Positions 1-6,371 of a stretch of 8,418 nt of DNA are shown here, piece by piece. This DNA comes from Chromatiales bacterium (lineage in GTDB: Bacteria > Pseudomonadota > Gammaproteobacteria > UBA6429 > Thiohalophilaceae). Every line of letters begins with the position of its first letter. Positions within the stretch are counted from its first letter, which is position 1. Below the pieces are notes generated by a model. It saw only the letters and a list, made by a program, of their open reading frames with translations, made no database searches and was not told the origin of the DNA. The stretch covers positions 1-8,418 of the forward strand of contig JALXDW010000072.1 of NCBI GenBank assembly GCA_027070385.1. Reading direction: 5' to 3'. The translations under genes were made by a program, and so were the position numbers.

Positions 1-385
1 TATTTTGTTGCATGTAATGGTCAATAAGATTTACCACGGTATCACAAAGTTGTTGGGCCTGCTGTGGATTATTCAGGTCAAATCGGGGTGGTTCAAGATT
101 TGGAATGTGAATAACAGTAATATTATTTTGTTTGGCCGTTTGTGTATCGACAAGGCCAATATCGTGATTAGCAACAACAAGCAATTCAAGTTTTGTCATG
201 CTGTTAATCAGTTCAGCATCCAGTGGAGTCTTTAAAGTAATAACACAATGACTGCGCCAGCAACGTTCTTTTAATTCTTCGCGATCCAGGCCTCGAAATT
301 GTTGCCAGCCAAATTTGTTGGCAGCCAGTGGCGGGAAGTCAACATCAGCAGGTAAAAACTGACTGTCAGGTATAACAATATTCAT
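1..385 (-). CDS. D-2-hydroxyacid dehydrogenase catalytic-domain protein, partial (3' end beyond window)
   Basis: An open frame of 128 codons runs from an ATG at 385 off the left edge without a stop. The product resembles the N-terminal substrate-binding domain of the D-isomer specific 2-hydroxyacid dehydrogenases (glycerate and phosphoglycerate dehydrogenase type). Visible matches are the opening MNIVIPDS, the strand-and-helix stretch SHCVITLKTPLDAELI (residues 45-60), then KLELLVVANHDIGLVD (65-80) with the usual VD, and NNITVIHIP (87-95). In ordinary members the next segment is a Gly-rich helix (GYSTxxVAxH type) entering the NAD-binding domain. Here residues 96-128 read NLEPPRFDLNNPQQAQQLCD onward and do not match it, so the protein may lack or have diverged from the cofactor domain. 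The GxGxxG motif is not in the window. A purine-rich AAAGAGAAACC precedes the ATG. It lies 25 bases downstream of the M48 gene, probably in one transcript. The family call is fairly safe; enzymatic activity is not shown. Confidence 0.7.
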   Translation of the reverse strand, partial: MNIVIPDSQFLPADVDFPPLAANKFGWQQFRGLDREELKERCWRSHCVITLKTPLDAELINSMTKLELLVVANHDIGLVDTQTAKQNNITVIHIPNLEPPRFDLNNPQQAQQLCDTVVNLIDHYMQQN

Positions 386-410
386 AGGTTTCTCTTTATT
401 GAATGCACGA

Positions 411-2519
411 TTAGCTCATCATAATTAAAATAAAGCCGACAGCAAATAGTGTCAGCGCGGTGAGTTTATATAAAACAGGTACCCAGCTACGGGTTCTATT
501 GTTATTGGAACGTAATGTTTTTATTTCTATATAGGGCACAGGTGATCGTCGATACCAGCCTTCAACTGTCACGCTTTGTCCATGGTATTGTTGGGCTCCG
601 AGTAGACTAAAGAACCATTCCCAGATAGCAAGTGGTTGGCGATAATCCAGAAAAATAATACCGGTACTGTCTTTTAGAACAAAATCTTCAGAAAAAATAT
701 AACCGGGAACACCGCGGCCAATAATCATACCTTCTACCTTACAGGGGACAGGACGAATAGCTGAAACTTTAACCCGCTTCAATAAAGAGGCCACCGACAT
801 GGTTGGGAAAAAACCTTGTTTATAACTGAACCGGTATTTTAGTAACAACGCCAAACCAAAGGGGAGCAAGGTCAAACCCAACATAAGTTTGGTATTGATA
901 TCAAAGCCACCGGCCAGTAAGACCAGGGTATAAATTGGGCTGGCAAGCAGGGCAATAACAGGGAGTAAATAAATGAGGATATCAATGGCAAACTCATCCC
1001 AGTAGGACTCGGGTTGTTTTTCTTCAAACACGACATACGGGGTTTTACCCATGTGAGCGGCCTGGTCAGACAAATACCGCAGTCGCTTGGCAATGAGTGG
1101 GTGGGTGGAATTAAGCTCATACCATTTTGCCCAAGGGTTCCATAAGTCCCAGCGCATCGCATCGATAACCCGGTCTTTGTTTACTTTATGTTTACGTTGC
1201 GCTTCGTCAGAGTAACTGGAAATAGCAAAAGCATTGGCCGATTTTGAATCAAATATCCCCAGCGCGCTGATTGCCTCGAGATTATGATTGCGTTGTGATG
1301 TGTCATCTTTGTCGTTAGACGGTTTTTGTTTTTCCTGGCCAGCAAGTCCGTAAGCAATTTTTACTAGTGCACTGGCGAGATTGGAAGGGTTATGTGTGAC
1401 ATCACCGGCAAATCGATCGGCATGGTATTCACGGGTACGTGAAAACCATAAAACAATGTATTCGCTGATTATATAAAGTATATAAGCACCGGCTGCAACG
1501 GCCATTTGTGCACCAGCTGATTTATTGTTTGAACTTCTGCCGGATATCATACTGCGATACAAATAATAAAGTAGTAATGGAACCAGCTGCACCACCGTCA
1601 TTAAAAACATATCCCAGTGAATGGCATGTCCCATTTCATGGGCCACCACGGCTTCGACTTCATCTGGATCGAGTAACTCTAAAATACCGCGTGAAATAAC
1701 GATGCGTGCATTACCGGGAGTATGGCCGTAAGTAAACGCCTGGGGCGCACCATCGTCGATGATGCCAATGCGAGGATATTTTATTTTATATTGCTGGCTG
1801 ATTTTGTCGATAAAATGATTTAAGTGTGCTGGCAAGTCTTTGGGCTCCTGCCATTGCATGTGATACATCCAGCGTAAGGAGATATCCATAATAAAAGGGC
1901 TGATAAGAAATTGCAGTAATACAATAGCAATTCCTATCATTAGAGCAATGTCAGGATTCACACCGGCAAATTCAACAGCAGTAATTAATACCAGTCCTAG
2001 AATGGTATACAGACCAATTAAGGTTAAACTTGAACGCAGGAATAAATTAGGTAATTTGAGCAGACCGGAACGCAGGGCACGATGACGTTGTCGGTCGGAG
2101 TGATGGTAGCTTGTTTGGTTTTTGCGGCGTTGTACAGCCGGTTCGCTATAAGCGTTATGAATATTCTGTTCGTTTTCCAGAGAGAGCTTTATATTTTTTT
2201 CATGATGAATAAGTGCTTTTAATTCGTGATCGTCAAACCATAGGCCACCGGATGATGGGCAGTAATCCAGACTGATGCTGTTATCATACTGGATTTGTTG
2301 CATGGGTTTATTGCTACGTGGTGAGATTTTGTAACCTGGTTGTGCCTTGGCAATGGCGATATCCAGTTTTTTGGAAACTTTTTTGGGATGTTTTACAAAA
2401 TGAAATATTTCACCTTTGTCGAGCCAAATCCCTTTGCATTGATCGCAGTAATCAATTTCAACGCCTTGTTTGGTCATCATGGCTTGTAGGGGGTGATCAT
2501 TACAGTTAGGACATTTCAT
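411..2519 (-). CDS. Zinc-ribbon M48 family membrane metalloprotease (HtpX/Ste24-like)
   Basis: Predicted 702-residue integral membrane zinc metallopeptidase. Residues 1-41 form a TFIIB-type zinc ribbon with CPNC (Cys3, Cys6) and CDQC (Cys25, Cys28). Residues 64-104 look like a second copy that has kept the fold signature (SLDYCPSSGGLWFDDHEL) but only one cysteine. A charged linker follows, then hydrophobic spans near 163-186 and 190-211. The M48 catalytic core has VVAHEMGHAI with His294, Glu295 and His298, hydrophobic spans at about 303-322 and 339-358, and the third ligand Glu364 in RTREYHADRF. Further spans lie near 512-536, 544-560 and 682-700. Between the last two, residues 590-670 are soluble and beta-rich (GRGVPG, SEDFVLKDSTG, VEGWYRR), perhaps an OB-like domain. 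This resembles HtpX but is more than twice its usual length (about 290). By family knowledge it should cut misfolded membrane proteins. AAGGAACAGGC before the ATG is a good ribosome site. The substrate is unknown, and the role of the ribbon is inference. Confidence 0.88.
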   Translation of the reverse strand: MKCPNCNDHPLQAMMTKQGVEIDYCDQCKGIWLDKGEIFHFVKHPKKVSKKLDIAIAKAQPGYKISPRSNKPMQQIQYDNSISLDYCPSSGGLWFDDHELKALIHHEKNIKLSLENEQNIHNAYSEPAVQRRKNQTSYHHSDRQRHRALRSGLLKLPNLFLRSSLTLIGLYTILGLVLITAVEFAGVNPDIALMIGIAIVLLQFLISPFIMDISLRWMYHMQWQEPKDLPAHLNHFIDKISQQYKIKYPRIGIIDDGAPQAFTYGHTPGNARIVISRGILELLDPDEVEAVVAHEMGHAIHWDMFLMTVVQLVPLLLYYLYRSMISGRSSNNKSAGAQMAVAAGAYILYIISEYIVLWFSRTREYHADRFAGDVTHNPSNLASALVKIAYGLAGQEKQKPSNDKDDTSQRNHNLEAISALGIFDSKSANAFAISSYSDEAQRKHKVNKDRVIDAMRWDLWNPWAKWYELNSTHPLIAKRLRYLSDQAAHMGKTPYVVFEEKQPESYWDEFAIDILIYLLPVIALLASPIYTLVLLAGGFDINTKLMLGLTLLPFGLALLLKYRFSYKQGFFPTMSVASLLKRVKVSAIRPVPCKVEGMIIGRGVPGYIFSEDFVLKDSTGIIFLDYRQPLAIWEWFFSLLGAQQYHGQSVTVEGWYRRSPVPYIEIKTLRSNNNRTRSWVPVLYKLTALTLFAVGFILIMMS

Positions 2520-2590
2520 GCCTGTTCCTTGTCAATACTGTTTTTTATTCAAGCTATAAAAATCCAGCAGTATGCAATGAGTGGGACGGA

Positions 2591-3649
2591 TTATTTTTTA
2601 TTACGACGTTGTTGCACTGCATCACTCAGTTGTTTTAATACCGGTACGGTATCTTCCCAACTAATACAGGCGTCGGTAATGCTTTGGCCATAAACAAGTT
2701 CACTGTCACTTTTTACATCCTGGCGACCTTCGACCAGATGGCTTTCCAGCATGACACCCATGATACGTTCGTCACCTGCTGCAATTTGTTCTGCAATGTT
2801 TTTACTGACATCAAGCTGGCGCTTAAATTGTTTTTCGCTATTGGCATGACTGGCATCAATCATTAATCTTTCCGGGAGGCTTGCGGCAGCCAGCTGTTTG
2901 GCAGCTGCATTAACACTGTCAGCATCGTAGTTAGGTTGTTTGCCTCCGCGTAAAATAATATGCACATCATCGTTACCGGTTGTGGTAAAAATAGCGGAAT
3001 GGCCTTGTTTGGTTAATGATAGAAAACTGTGTGGTTGACTGGCCGAGGTCAGTGCGTCGACGGCAATTTTTAAAGTACCATCGGTGCCATTTTTAAATCC
3101 GACCGGGCAGGATAACCCGGAAGCGAGTTCGCGGTGTACCTGGCTTTCAGTCGTGCGGGCACCAATGGCGCCCCAGCTGATTAAGTCTGCAAGGTATTGC
3201 GGGGTAATCAGATCCAGGAATTCAGTGCCTGCCGGCACTCCCATGTCATTAATATTGGCAAGTAGTTGTCTTGCCAGGTGGAGGCCTTTGTTAATTTCAT
3301 AACTGTCGTCCAGATTAGGATCGTTGATTAAACCTTTCCAGCCAACGGTCGTACGGGGCTTTTCAAAATAAACCCGCATAACAATCAGCAGATCTTTGTT
3401 GAGTTCATCACGTATCTGCTTTAAGTGTTTGGCGTATTCCAGTGCCGCTTCGGGGTCGTGTACAGAACAGGGGCCGACAATCACCAATAGGCGATCATCT
3501 TTACCGATAAGGATATTGTGAATGGCATTACGGGTATCAAAAATAGTTTTGCGACCCATATCACTGACTTTTACATCGCTCAGTAATTGCTGTGGTGGAA
3601 TTACTTCCTGGAGCCCGGTAATTCGTAGGTCGTCGGTTTTGTACTTCAT
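2591..3649 (-). CDS. aroG: 3-deoxy-7-phosphoheptulonate (DAHP) synthase, AroG type
   Basis: Condenses phosphoenolpyruvate and erythrose 4-phosphate to DAHP, the committed step of aromatic amino acid synthesis; cytosolic. The 352-residue product aligns without gaps to key E. coli AroG positions (350 residues): metal ligands Cys61 (GPCSVHDP), His268 (DASHAN), Glu302 (LESHLVEG) and Asp326 (SITDACI), and phosphoenolpyruvate contacts Arg92, Lys97 (KPRT), Arg165 (GARTTESQ), Lys186 and Arg234. Positions tied to feedback control in AroG are also kept: Asp6-Asp7, Asp146, Pro150, Leu175 and Ser180. Ser211, rather than Gly, points to the phenylalanine-sensitive type; this is inference. The start at 3649 (MKYKTDDLRI) was chosen from the family N-terminus. 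An ATG two codons upstream (3655) is possible. The frame stays open further upstream to 3895, but that part runs through the promoter and across the neighbouring gene start. The Shine-Dalgarno site is weak. The symbol aroG is by similarity; aroF or aroH naming is not excluded. Confidence 0.95.
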   Translation of the reverse strand: MKYKTDDLRITGLQEVIPPQQLLSDVKVSDMGRKTIFDTRNAIHNILIGKDDRLLVIVGPCSVHDPEAALEYAKHLKQIRDELNKDLLIVMRVYFEKPRTTVGWKGLINDPNLDDSYEINKGLHLARQLLANINDMGVPAGTEFLDLITPQYLADLISWGAIGARTTESQVHRELASGLSCPVGFKNGTDGTLKIAVDALTSASQPHSFLSLTKQGHSAIFTTTGNDDVHIILRGGKQPNYDADSVNAAAKQLAAASLPERLMIDASHANSEKQFKRQLDVSKNIAEQIAAGDERIMGVMLESHLVEGRQDVKSDSELVYGQSITDACISWEDTVPVLKQLSDAVQQRRNKK

Positions 3650-3691
3650 CGTCATCGTCTTAATGTTAGTGTGCCATAATTTCAGTGATAC

Positions 3692-3721
3692 CTTATATAT
3701 AATATCATTATTTGGTGGAAA
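3692..3721 (-). promoter_or_regulatory. Candidate sigma-70 promoter for the DAHP synthase gene
   Basis: Read leftward, TTTCCA (3721-3716, four of six matches to TTGACA) is followed after 18 bases by TATAAG (3697-3692, five of six matches to TATAAT). Transcription would begin near 3685, leaving a leader of about 36 bases before the ATG at 3649. The -10 lies in a perfect 10-base AT palindrome, TTATATATAA (3693-3702). Several overlapping -10 registers exist, for example TATTAT at 3704-3699. I see no leader peptide, T-box or clear terminator in the leader. The prediction is from sequence pattern only. Confidence 0.35.
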
Positions 3722-3856
3722 GCTGCGAATAGTAAATGCACCTTTAAGCCTGGAAATGAGACAAAATGTTCTACGGGGATGGAGTTGCGCCCTATGGCGG
3801 GCTGGAGTATGTTTAATAGCTGAATGATAACAACATAAAAGAATGTCGAAGAAATC

Positions 3857-3863
3857 AGAGGAG
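3857..3863 (+). promoter_or_regulatory. Ribosome binding site deciding a GTG start
   Basis: AGAGGAG lies 7 bases before the GTG at 3871, an excellent Shine-Dalgarno match and spacing. No ATG in this frame nearby has a comparable site, so GTG is taken as the start of the 185-residue membrane protein. Confidence 0.75.
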
Positions 3864-3870
3864 AAGCACC

Positions 3871-4428
3871 GTGATTGGACAAAAGAATATTGCATTTGGA
3901 TTTATATATCTGGTTTTTACAGCCTCGCTCGGGATTGTAATGGTGGATAAATATGAAGATTTTGGCAAAGCAGCACAGGAAAAACAGGCCAGTGTGGGAC
4001 GTTTGCAAGCACTTAAAGGCAATGGCTTTGAGGAAGAGTTAGAACCGCTTACGGCGATGCAAATAGCCAAGGCCAATACGGCCGGTATTTTAGGGATTAA
4101 CAAACTCAATAATACCGAAGCAGAAATTGACGCCATAAAAGGTGGGCCGCATGCACACGGTAATCTGGAGTCGGTGCTGAATATTGTTGCCGGTTTAACG
4201 CTCTGTTTTATCAGTGCGGCCGTGTGGTTAAAGCAGTTGATCAGCTGGTTGTTTATTATTGGGGCGGTGATGCATTCCGGAATGTTGTATCTGCGAACCA
4301 TGTTCGATATGGCATGGGCCAATACCCTGCTTGAGACCGGTATTGGCCCTGTGGCTGTTTTGCTGGGGTTATTATTGATTGGTATTGTCAGTATTAAAAA
4401 TTTCAGTGCTAAAGTAGTGACTGATTAG
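3871..4428 (+). CDS. Conserved-looking four-helix membrane protein of unknown function
   Basis: I do not recognise a named family. The 185-residue product has a hydrophobic span at 7-25, a hydrophilic region of about 70 residues (27-98), then three more spans near 101-120, 123-142 and 155-175. The soluble loop is rich in Ala, Lys and Glu, contains GILGINKLNNTEAEIDAIKG, and ends in GGPHAHGNLESVLN (91-104) directly before the second span. His94 and His96, plus His135 inside the third span, could bind a metal or haem, but that is a guess. The GTG start is supported by AGAGGAG upstream. The stop TAG at 4426 is only 2 bases before the ATG of the proline iminopeptidase gene, so the two are almost certainly co-transcribed and probably translationally coupled. 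The first span could be a signal anchor. The gene is real by ribosome site, composition and tight linkage; its function is open. Confidence 0.82.
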   Translation: MIGQKNIAFGFIYLVFTASLGIVMVDKYEDFGKAAQEKQASVGRLQALKGNGFEEELEPLTAMQIAKANTAGILGINKLNNTEAEIDAIKGGPHAHGNLESVLNIVAGLTLCFISAAVWLKQLISWLFIIGAVMHSGMLYLRTMFDMAWANTLLETGIGPVAVLLGLLLIGIVSIKNFSAKVVTD

Positions 4429-4430
4429 CA

Positions 4431-5381
4431 ATGCGTGTTTTCTACCCGAAAATCCAGCCTTATCAGACGCATCGTATTAAAGTAGATGATGTGCATGAAC
4501 TGTATGTCGAGGAGTCCGGCTCGGTAGAGGGGATCCCGGTGGTGTTTATTCATGGTGGCCCCGGTGCAGGTTGTACTGAATGTCATCGACGTTTTTTTAA
4601 CCCTGAAAAATACCGTATTATTTTATTCGATCAACGGGGTGCCGGGCAGTCAACGCCATATGCCAGCCTGGAAAATAATACCACGCAGCATTTGGTGGCA
4701 GATATGGAAGTCATACGTGCGCAACTTCAAATCGACAAGTGGCTTTTGTTTGGTGGTTCGTGGGGTTCGACCTTGGCATTGGTGTATGCTCAAACCCACC
4801 CGGAAAGAGTATTGGCGATGATATTGCGCGGTATATTTTTGTGCCGGCCACAAGAAATAGACTGGTTTTATCAAACGGGAACACGGCATTTATTTCCCGA
4901 TGCATGGGAGGACTATTGTCGCCCTATTCCGGACAATGAACGAGGTAATATGGTGGCAGCCTATTACAAGCGTCTAACCAGTGAAGATGAGTTAATCAGA
5001 ACCAAGGCAGCTAAAGCCTGGGCTATATGGGAAGGGCGTACTTCCACACTTAAACCCAGTAAGGAGGTTGTGAACAGTTTTGGTCATTTACATACTGCTG
5101 TCAGTCTGGCGCGAATAGAGTGTCATTACTTTATAAATAACAGTTTTTTAGAGCCGAACCAAATCCTGAATAATATGGCGAAGTTAAACAATATCCCGGC
5201 CATTATTGTGCAAGGGCGTTATGACGTGGTTTGTCCGATGCAGTCTGCATGGGATTTATATCAGGCCTGGGATTCATCGGAGCTGGATATTATTCCTGAT
5301 GCGGGTCATTCAGCAATGGAGCCAGGAATTATTGATGCGTTGGTTAAAGCCACGGATAAAATGATAAGTAAAATAAAATGA
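4431..5381 (+). CDS. pip: Proline iminopeptidase (alpha/beta hydrolase, peptidase family S33)
   Basis: Removes N-terminal proline from peptides in the cytosol, a step in peptide turnover. The 316-residue product has the family's usual length and N-terminus ([17 protein letters not shown]). The oxyanion motif HGGPG is at 41-45 and FDQRGAGQS at 66-74. The nucleophile elbow GGSWGS places Ser110 as catalytic serine; Asp265 (GRYDVVCP) and His293 ([10 protein letters not shown]) complete the triad. The cap domain carries [15 protein letters not shown] (196-210), and HYFINNSFL (232-240) follows; both are typical of the Pip branch rather than general hydrolases. It starts 2 bases after the unknown membrane protein's stop, and its TGA overlaps the next ATG (ATGA, 5378-5381). 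No strong ribosome site of its own is seen, consistent with coupling to the upstream gene. Assignment is strong; exact substrate range cannot be read from sequence. Confidence 0.95.
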   Translation: MRVFYPKIQPYQTHRIKVDDVHELYVEESGSVEGIPVVFIHGGPGAGCTECHRRFFNPEKYRIILFDQRGAGQSTPYASLENNTTQHLVADMEVIRAQLQIDKWLLFGGSWGSTLALVYAQTHPERVLAMILRGIFLCRPQEIDWFYQTGTRHLFPDAWEDYCRPIPDNERGNMVAAYYKRLTSEDELIRTKAAKAWAIWEGRTSTLKPSKEVVNSFGHLHTAVSLARIECHYFINNSFLEPNQILNNMAKLNNIPAIIVQGRYDVVCPMQSAWDLYQAWDSSELDIIPDAGHSAMEPGIIDALVKATDKMISKIK

Positions 5382-5815
5382 TAGCGTTATTGCAACGGGT
5401 CACACAGGCCAGTGTGGCTGTGGACAAAAAGATCATTGCTGAAATTAAGCCGGGTTTGCTGGTACTGGTGGGTGTCGAAAAAAAGGACGACAACGCAAAG
5501 GCAAAACGTCTGGTTGAACGAGTCTTAAATTACCGTGTATTTGCTGATGAGCAGGATAAAATGAATTTGTCGGTAAAAGATATCAAGGGCGGTGTACTGT
5601 GGGTGCCACAATTTACGCTGGTTGCGGATACCCAAAAAGGCAACAGACCTGGATTTAGTCGTGGTGCACCACCTGCATTGGGTGAGCAATTATTTAATCA
5701 GGTAGTCGGGTATGCAACGCAACAACATACTTGTAATGCAAGTGGTCAGTTTGGTGCTGATATGCAAGTCAGCCTGGTGAATGATGGGCCTGTTACCTTC
5801 TGGCTAGAAATCTAA
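5378..5815 (+). CDS. dtd: D-aminoacyl-tRNA deacylase (D-Tyr-tRNA(Tyr) deacylase)
   Basis: Hydrolyses D-amino acids mischarged onto tRNA, a proofreading step in the cytosol; family members act as homodimers. The 145-residue product matches the standard length and opens with [13 protein letters not shown]. The cross-subunit Gly-cisPro motif is intact ([11 protein letters not shown], Gly137-Pro138 in E. coli numbering), as is the MNLSVKD stretch (62-68). The second signature, usually SQFT, reads PQFT here (Pro77-Thr80), so the serine is replaced while Gln78, Phe79 and Thr80 remain. [10 protein letters not shown] (90-99) and the C-terminal [14 protein letters not shown] are also typical. Its ATG overlaps the pip stop by 4 bases, implying translational coupling; pip-dtd neighbours are plausible as a small translation and peptide housekeeping operon. 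The end lies 14 bases from the stop of the convergent gene, with no obvious terminator between. Function is secure; the effect of Pro77 is unknown. Confidence 0.95.
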   Translation: MIALLQRVTQASVAVDKKIIAEIKPGLLVLVGVEKKDDNAKAKRLVERVLNYRVFADEQDKMNLSVKDIKGGVLWVPQFTLVADTQKGNRPGFSRGAPPALGEQLFNQVVGYATQQHTCNASGQFGADMQVSLVNDGPVTFWLEI

Positions 5816-5829
5816 AAGCCGGTGTTTTA

Positions 5830-6111
5830 TCAAGAACGATTCCCCCAGATTTTGGCCACAGCACGATCGCTACCTAAAAAACCAATAATAAAACCAAGCA
5901 GTGCAATGCCACCGAAAATAACAACCGGCAGAAAATATCCTGTATCGGCTTTTTCCGGTATTAAATAAAAAACCACACCGGCAAGCCCGCTGAATAAGAT
6001 GCTGATAACGATTAGAATTTTTCGACTAAGTGGTTTAATCGCATAAGGTTCGTTACCGCTTTCAAAAATGTTCAGGACAGGGGCAAAGATTTTTCTTAAT
6101 ATTTGTTTCAT
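5830..6111 (-). CDS. Small two-helix inner membrane protein of unknown function
   Basis: A 93-residue product if started at 6111 (MKQILRKIFAPVLNIFESG) or 99 residues from the in-frame ATG at 6129. I chose 6111 because the basic, amphipathic MKQILRKIF opening fits a short membrane protein best; neither ATG has a visible Shine-Dalgarno site, so the start is uncertain. Two hydrophobic spans are clear (about 31-51 and 58-78 of the short form), separated by a loop with IPEKADTGYF. The C-terminus GSDRAVAKIWGNRS is polar and basic. By the positive-inside pattern both ends would face the cytoplasm. It is convergent with dtd (14-base gap) and divergent from the DUF1289 gene. I recall similar short proteins in gammaproteobacteria but no assigned role. 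Confidence 0.72.
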   Translation of the reverse strand: MKQILRKIFAPVLNIFESGNEPYAIKPLSRKILIVISILFSGLAGVVFYLIPEKADTGYFLPVVIFGGIALLGFIIGFLGSDRAVAKIWGNRS

Positions 6112-6167
6112 AATATAAAGTGGCCGCATTGAATATGCTTGAATAATACCACAGAGAATATATTTGT

Positions 6168-6371
6168 ATGGGCAAAAAACAAAACATCATAATAAATAAT
6201 TCGATTGAATCGCCCTGTATTCGAAACTGTTGTTTGAATGAGAATGATATCTGCATGGGGTGTTTTCGTCATGTTGATGAAATCATAGAGTGGGGGCAGG
6301 CTAATAATACCCGGCGGTGTTTTATTCTGAAAAAAGCAAAACAACGTCAGATGCTTTTATCGGAGTTCTAG
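6168..6371 (+). CDS. DUF1289 family Cys-rich protein
   Basis: A 67-residue protein with the DUF1289 pattern: SPCIRNCCLNENDICMGCFR (15-34) followed by the helical HVDEIIEWGQ (35-44) and RRCFIL. Cysteines 17, 21, 29 and 32 are the family positions and probably bind a metal or an iron-sulfur cluster; this is inferred from the Cys pattern and not demonstrated. Cys22 and Cys51 are additional. The 14-residue N-terminal leader is polar, with no signal peptide. The Shine-Dalgarno site is weak (AGAG about 11 bases upstream of the ATG). Its TAG stop shares the bases CTAG with the stop of the convergent sensor kinase. DUF1289 proteins have no established function that I can name. Confidence 0.88.
   Translation: MGKKQNIIINNSIESPCIRNCCLNENDICMGCFRHVDEIIEWGQANNTRRCFILKKAKQRQMLLSEF

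Larger units (their letters stand above)
3650..3870. other. Divergent intergenic spacer between the DAHP synthase and the membrane protein-pip-dtd operon
   Basis: 221 bases with no gene I can support. The left third is AT-rich and holds the candidate leftward promoter. The middle, about 3770-3807, is more GC-rich. Rightward, TTGCGC (3785-3790) and TATGTT (3808-3813) are 17 bases apart but match the consensus poorly, so the operon promoter is not located with confidence. At 3731-3748, AGTAAA-N6-TTTAAG loosely recalls a TyrR box (TGTAAA-N6-TTTACA) but lacks the conserved C of the right half, so I do not call an operator. Confidence 0.6.

Noticed and set aside
5..235. 76-codon rightward frame at the left edge
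   Set aside because: It is antisense to the dehydrogenase-like gene and has no ribosome site or recognisable motif.
2535..2573. AT-rich imperfect hairpin between the DAHP synthase and M48 genes (ATACTG ... CAGTAT with TTTTTAT/ATAAAAA inside)
   Set aside because: The stem is weak and interrupted, GC-poor, and there is no following T-run on the transcribed strand, so I do not call a terminator.
3731..3748. TyrR-box-like AGTAAA-N6-TTTAAG upstream of the DAHP synthase gene
   Set aside because: The right half lacks the conserved C and matches only four of six positions; such AT-rich half-sites occur by chance in this spacer.
3522..3827. 101-codon rightward frame over the DAHP synthase 5' end and spacer
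   Set aside because: More than a third lies antisense to the conserved enzyme start, no ribosome site is seen, and the product shows no recognisable pattern.
3650..3895. 82-codon N-terminal extension of the DAHP synthase frame
   Set aside because: The frame is open, but the family N-terminus begins at 3649, the extension is Cys/Arg-rich and unlike any domain, it crosses the candidate promoter and overlaps the start of the divergent gene.
3855..4322. 155-codon leftward frame opposite the unknown membrane protein
   Set aside because: It is antisense to a gene with a strong ribosome site and tight operon spacing, and its own composition is not protein-like.
5816..5829. Bidirectional terminator between dtd and the small membrane protein
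   Set aside because: Only 14 bases separate the stops and I could not find a stable stem spanning them.
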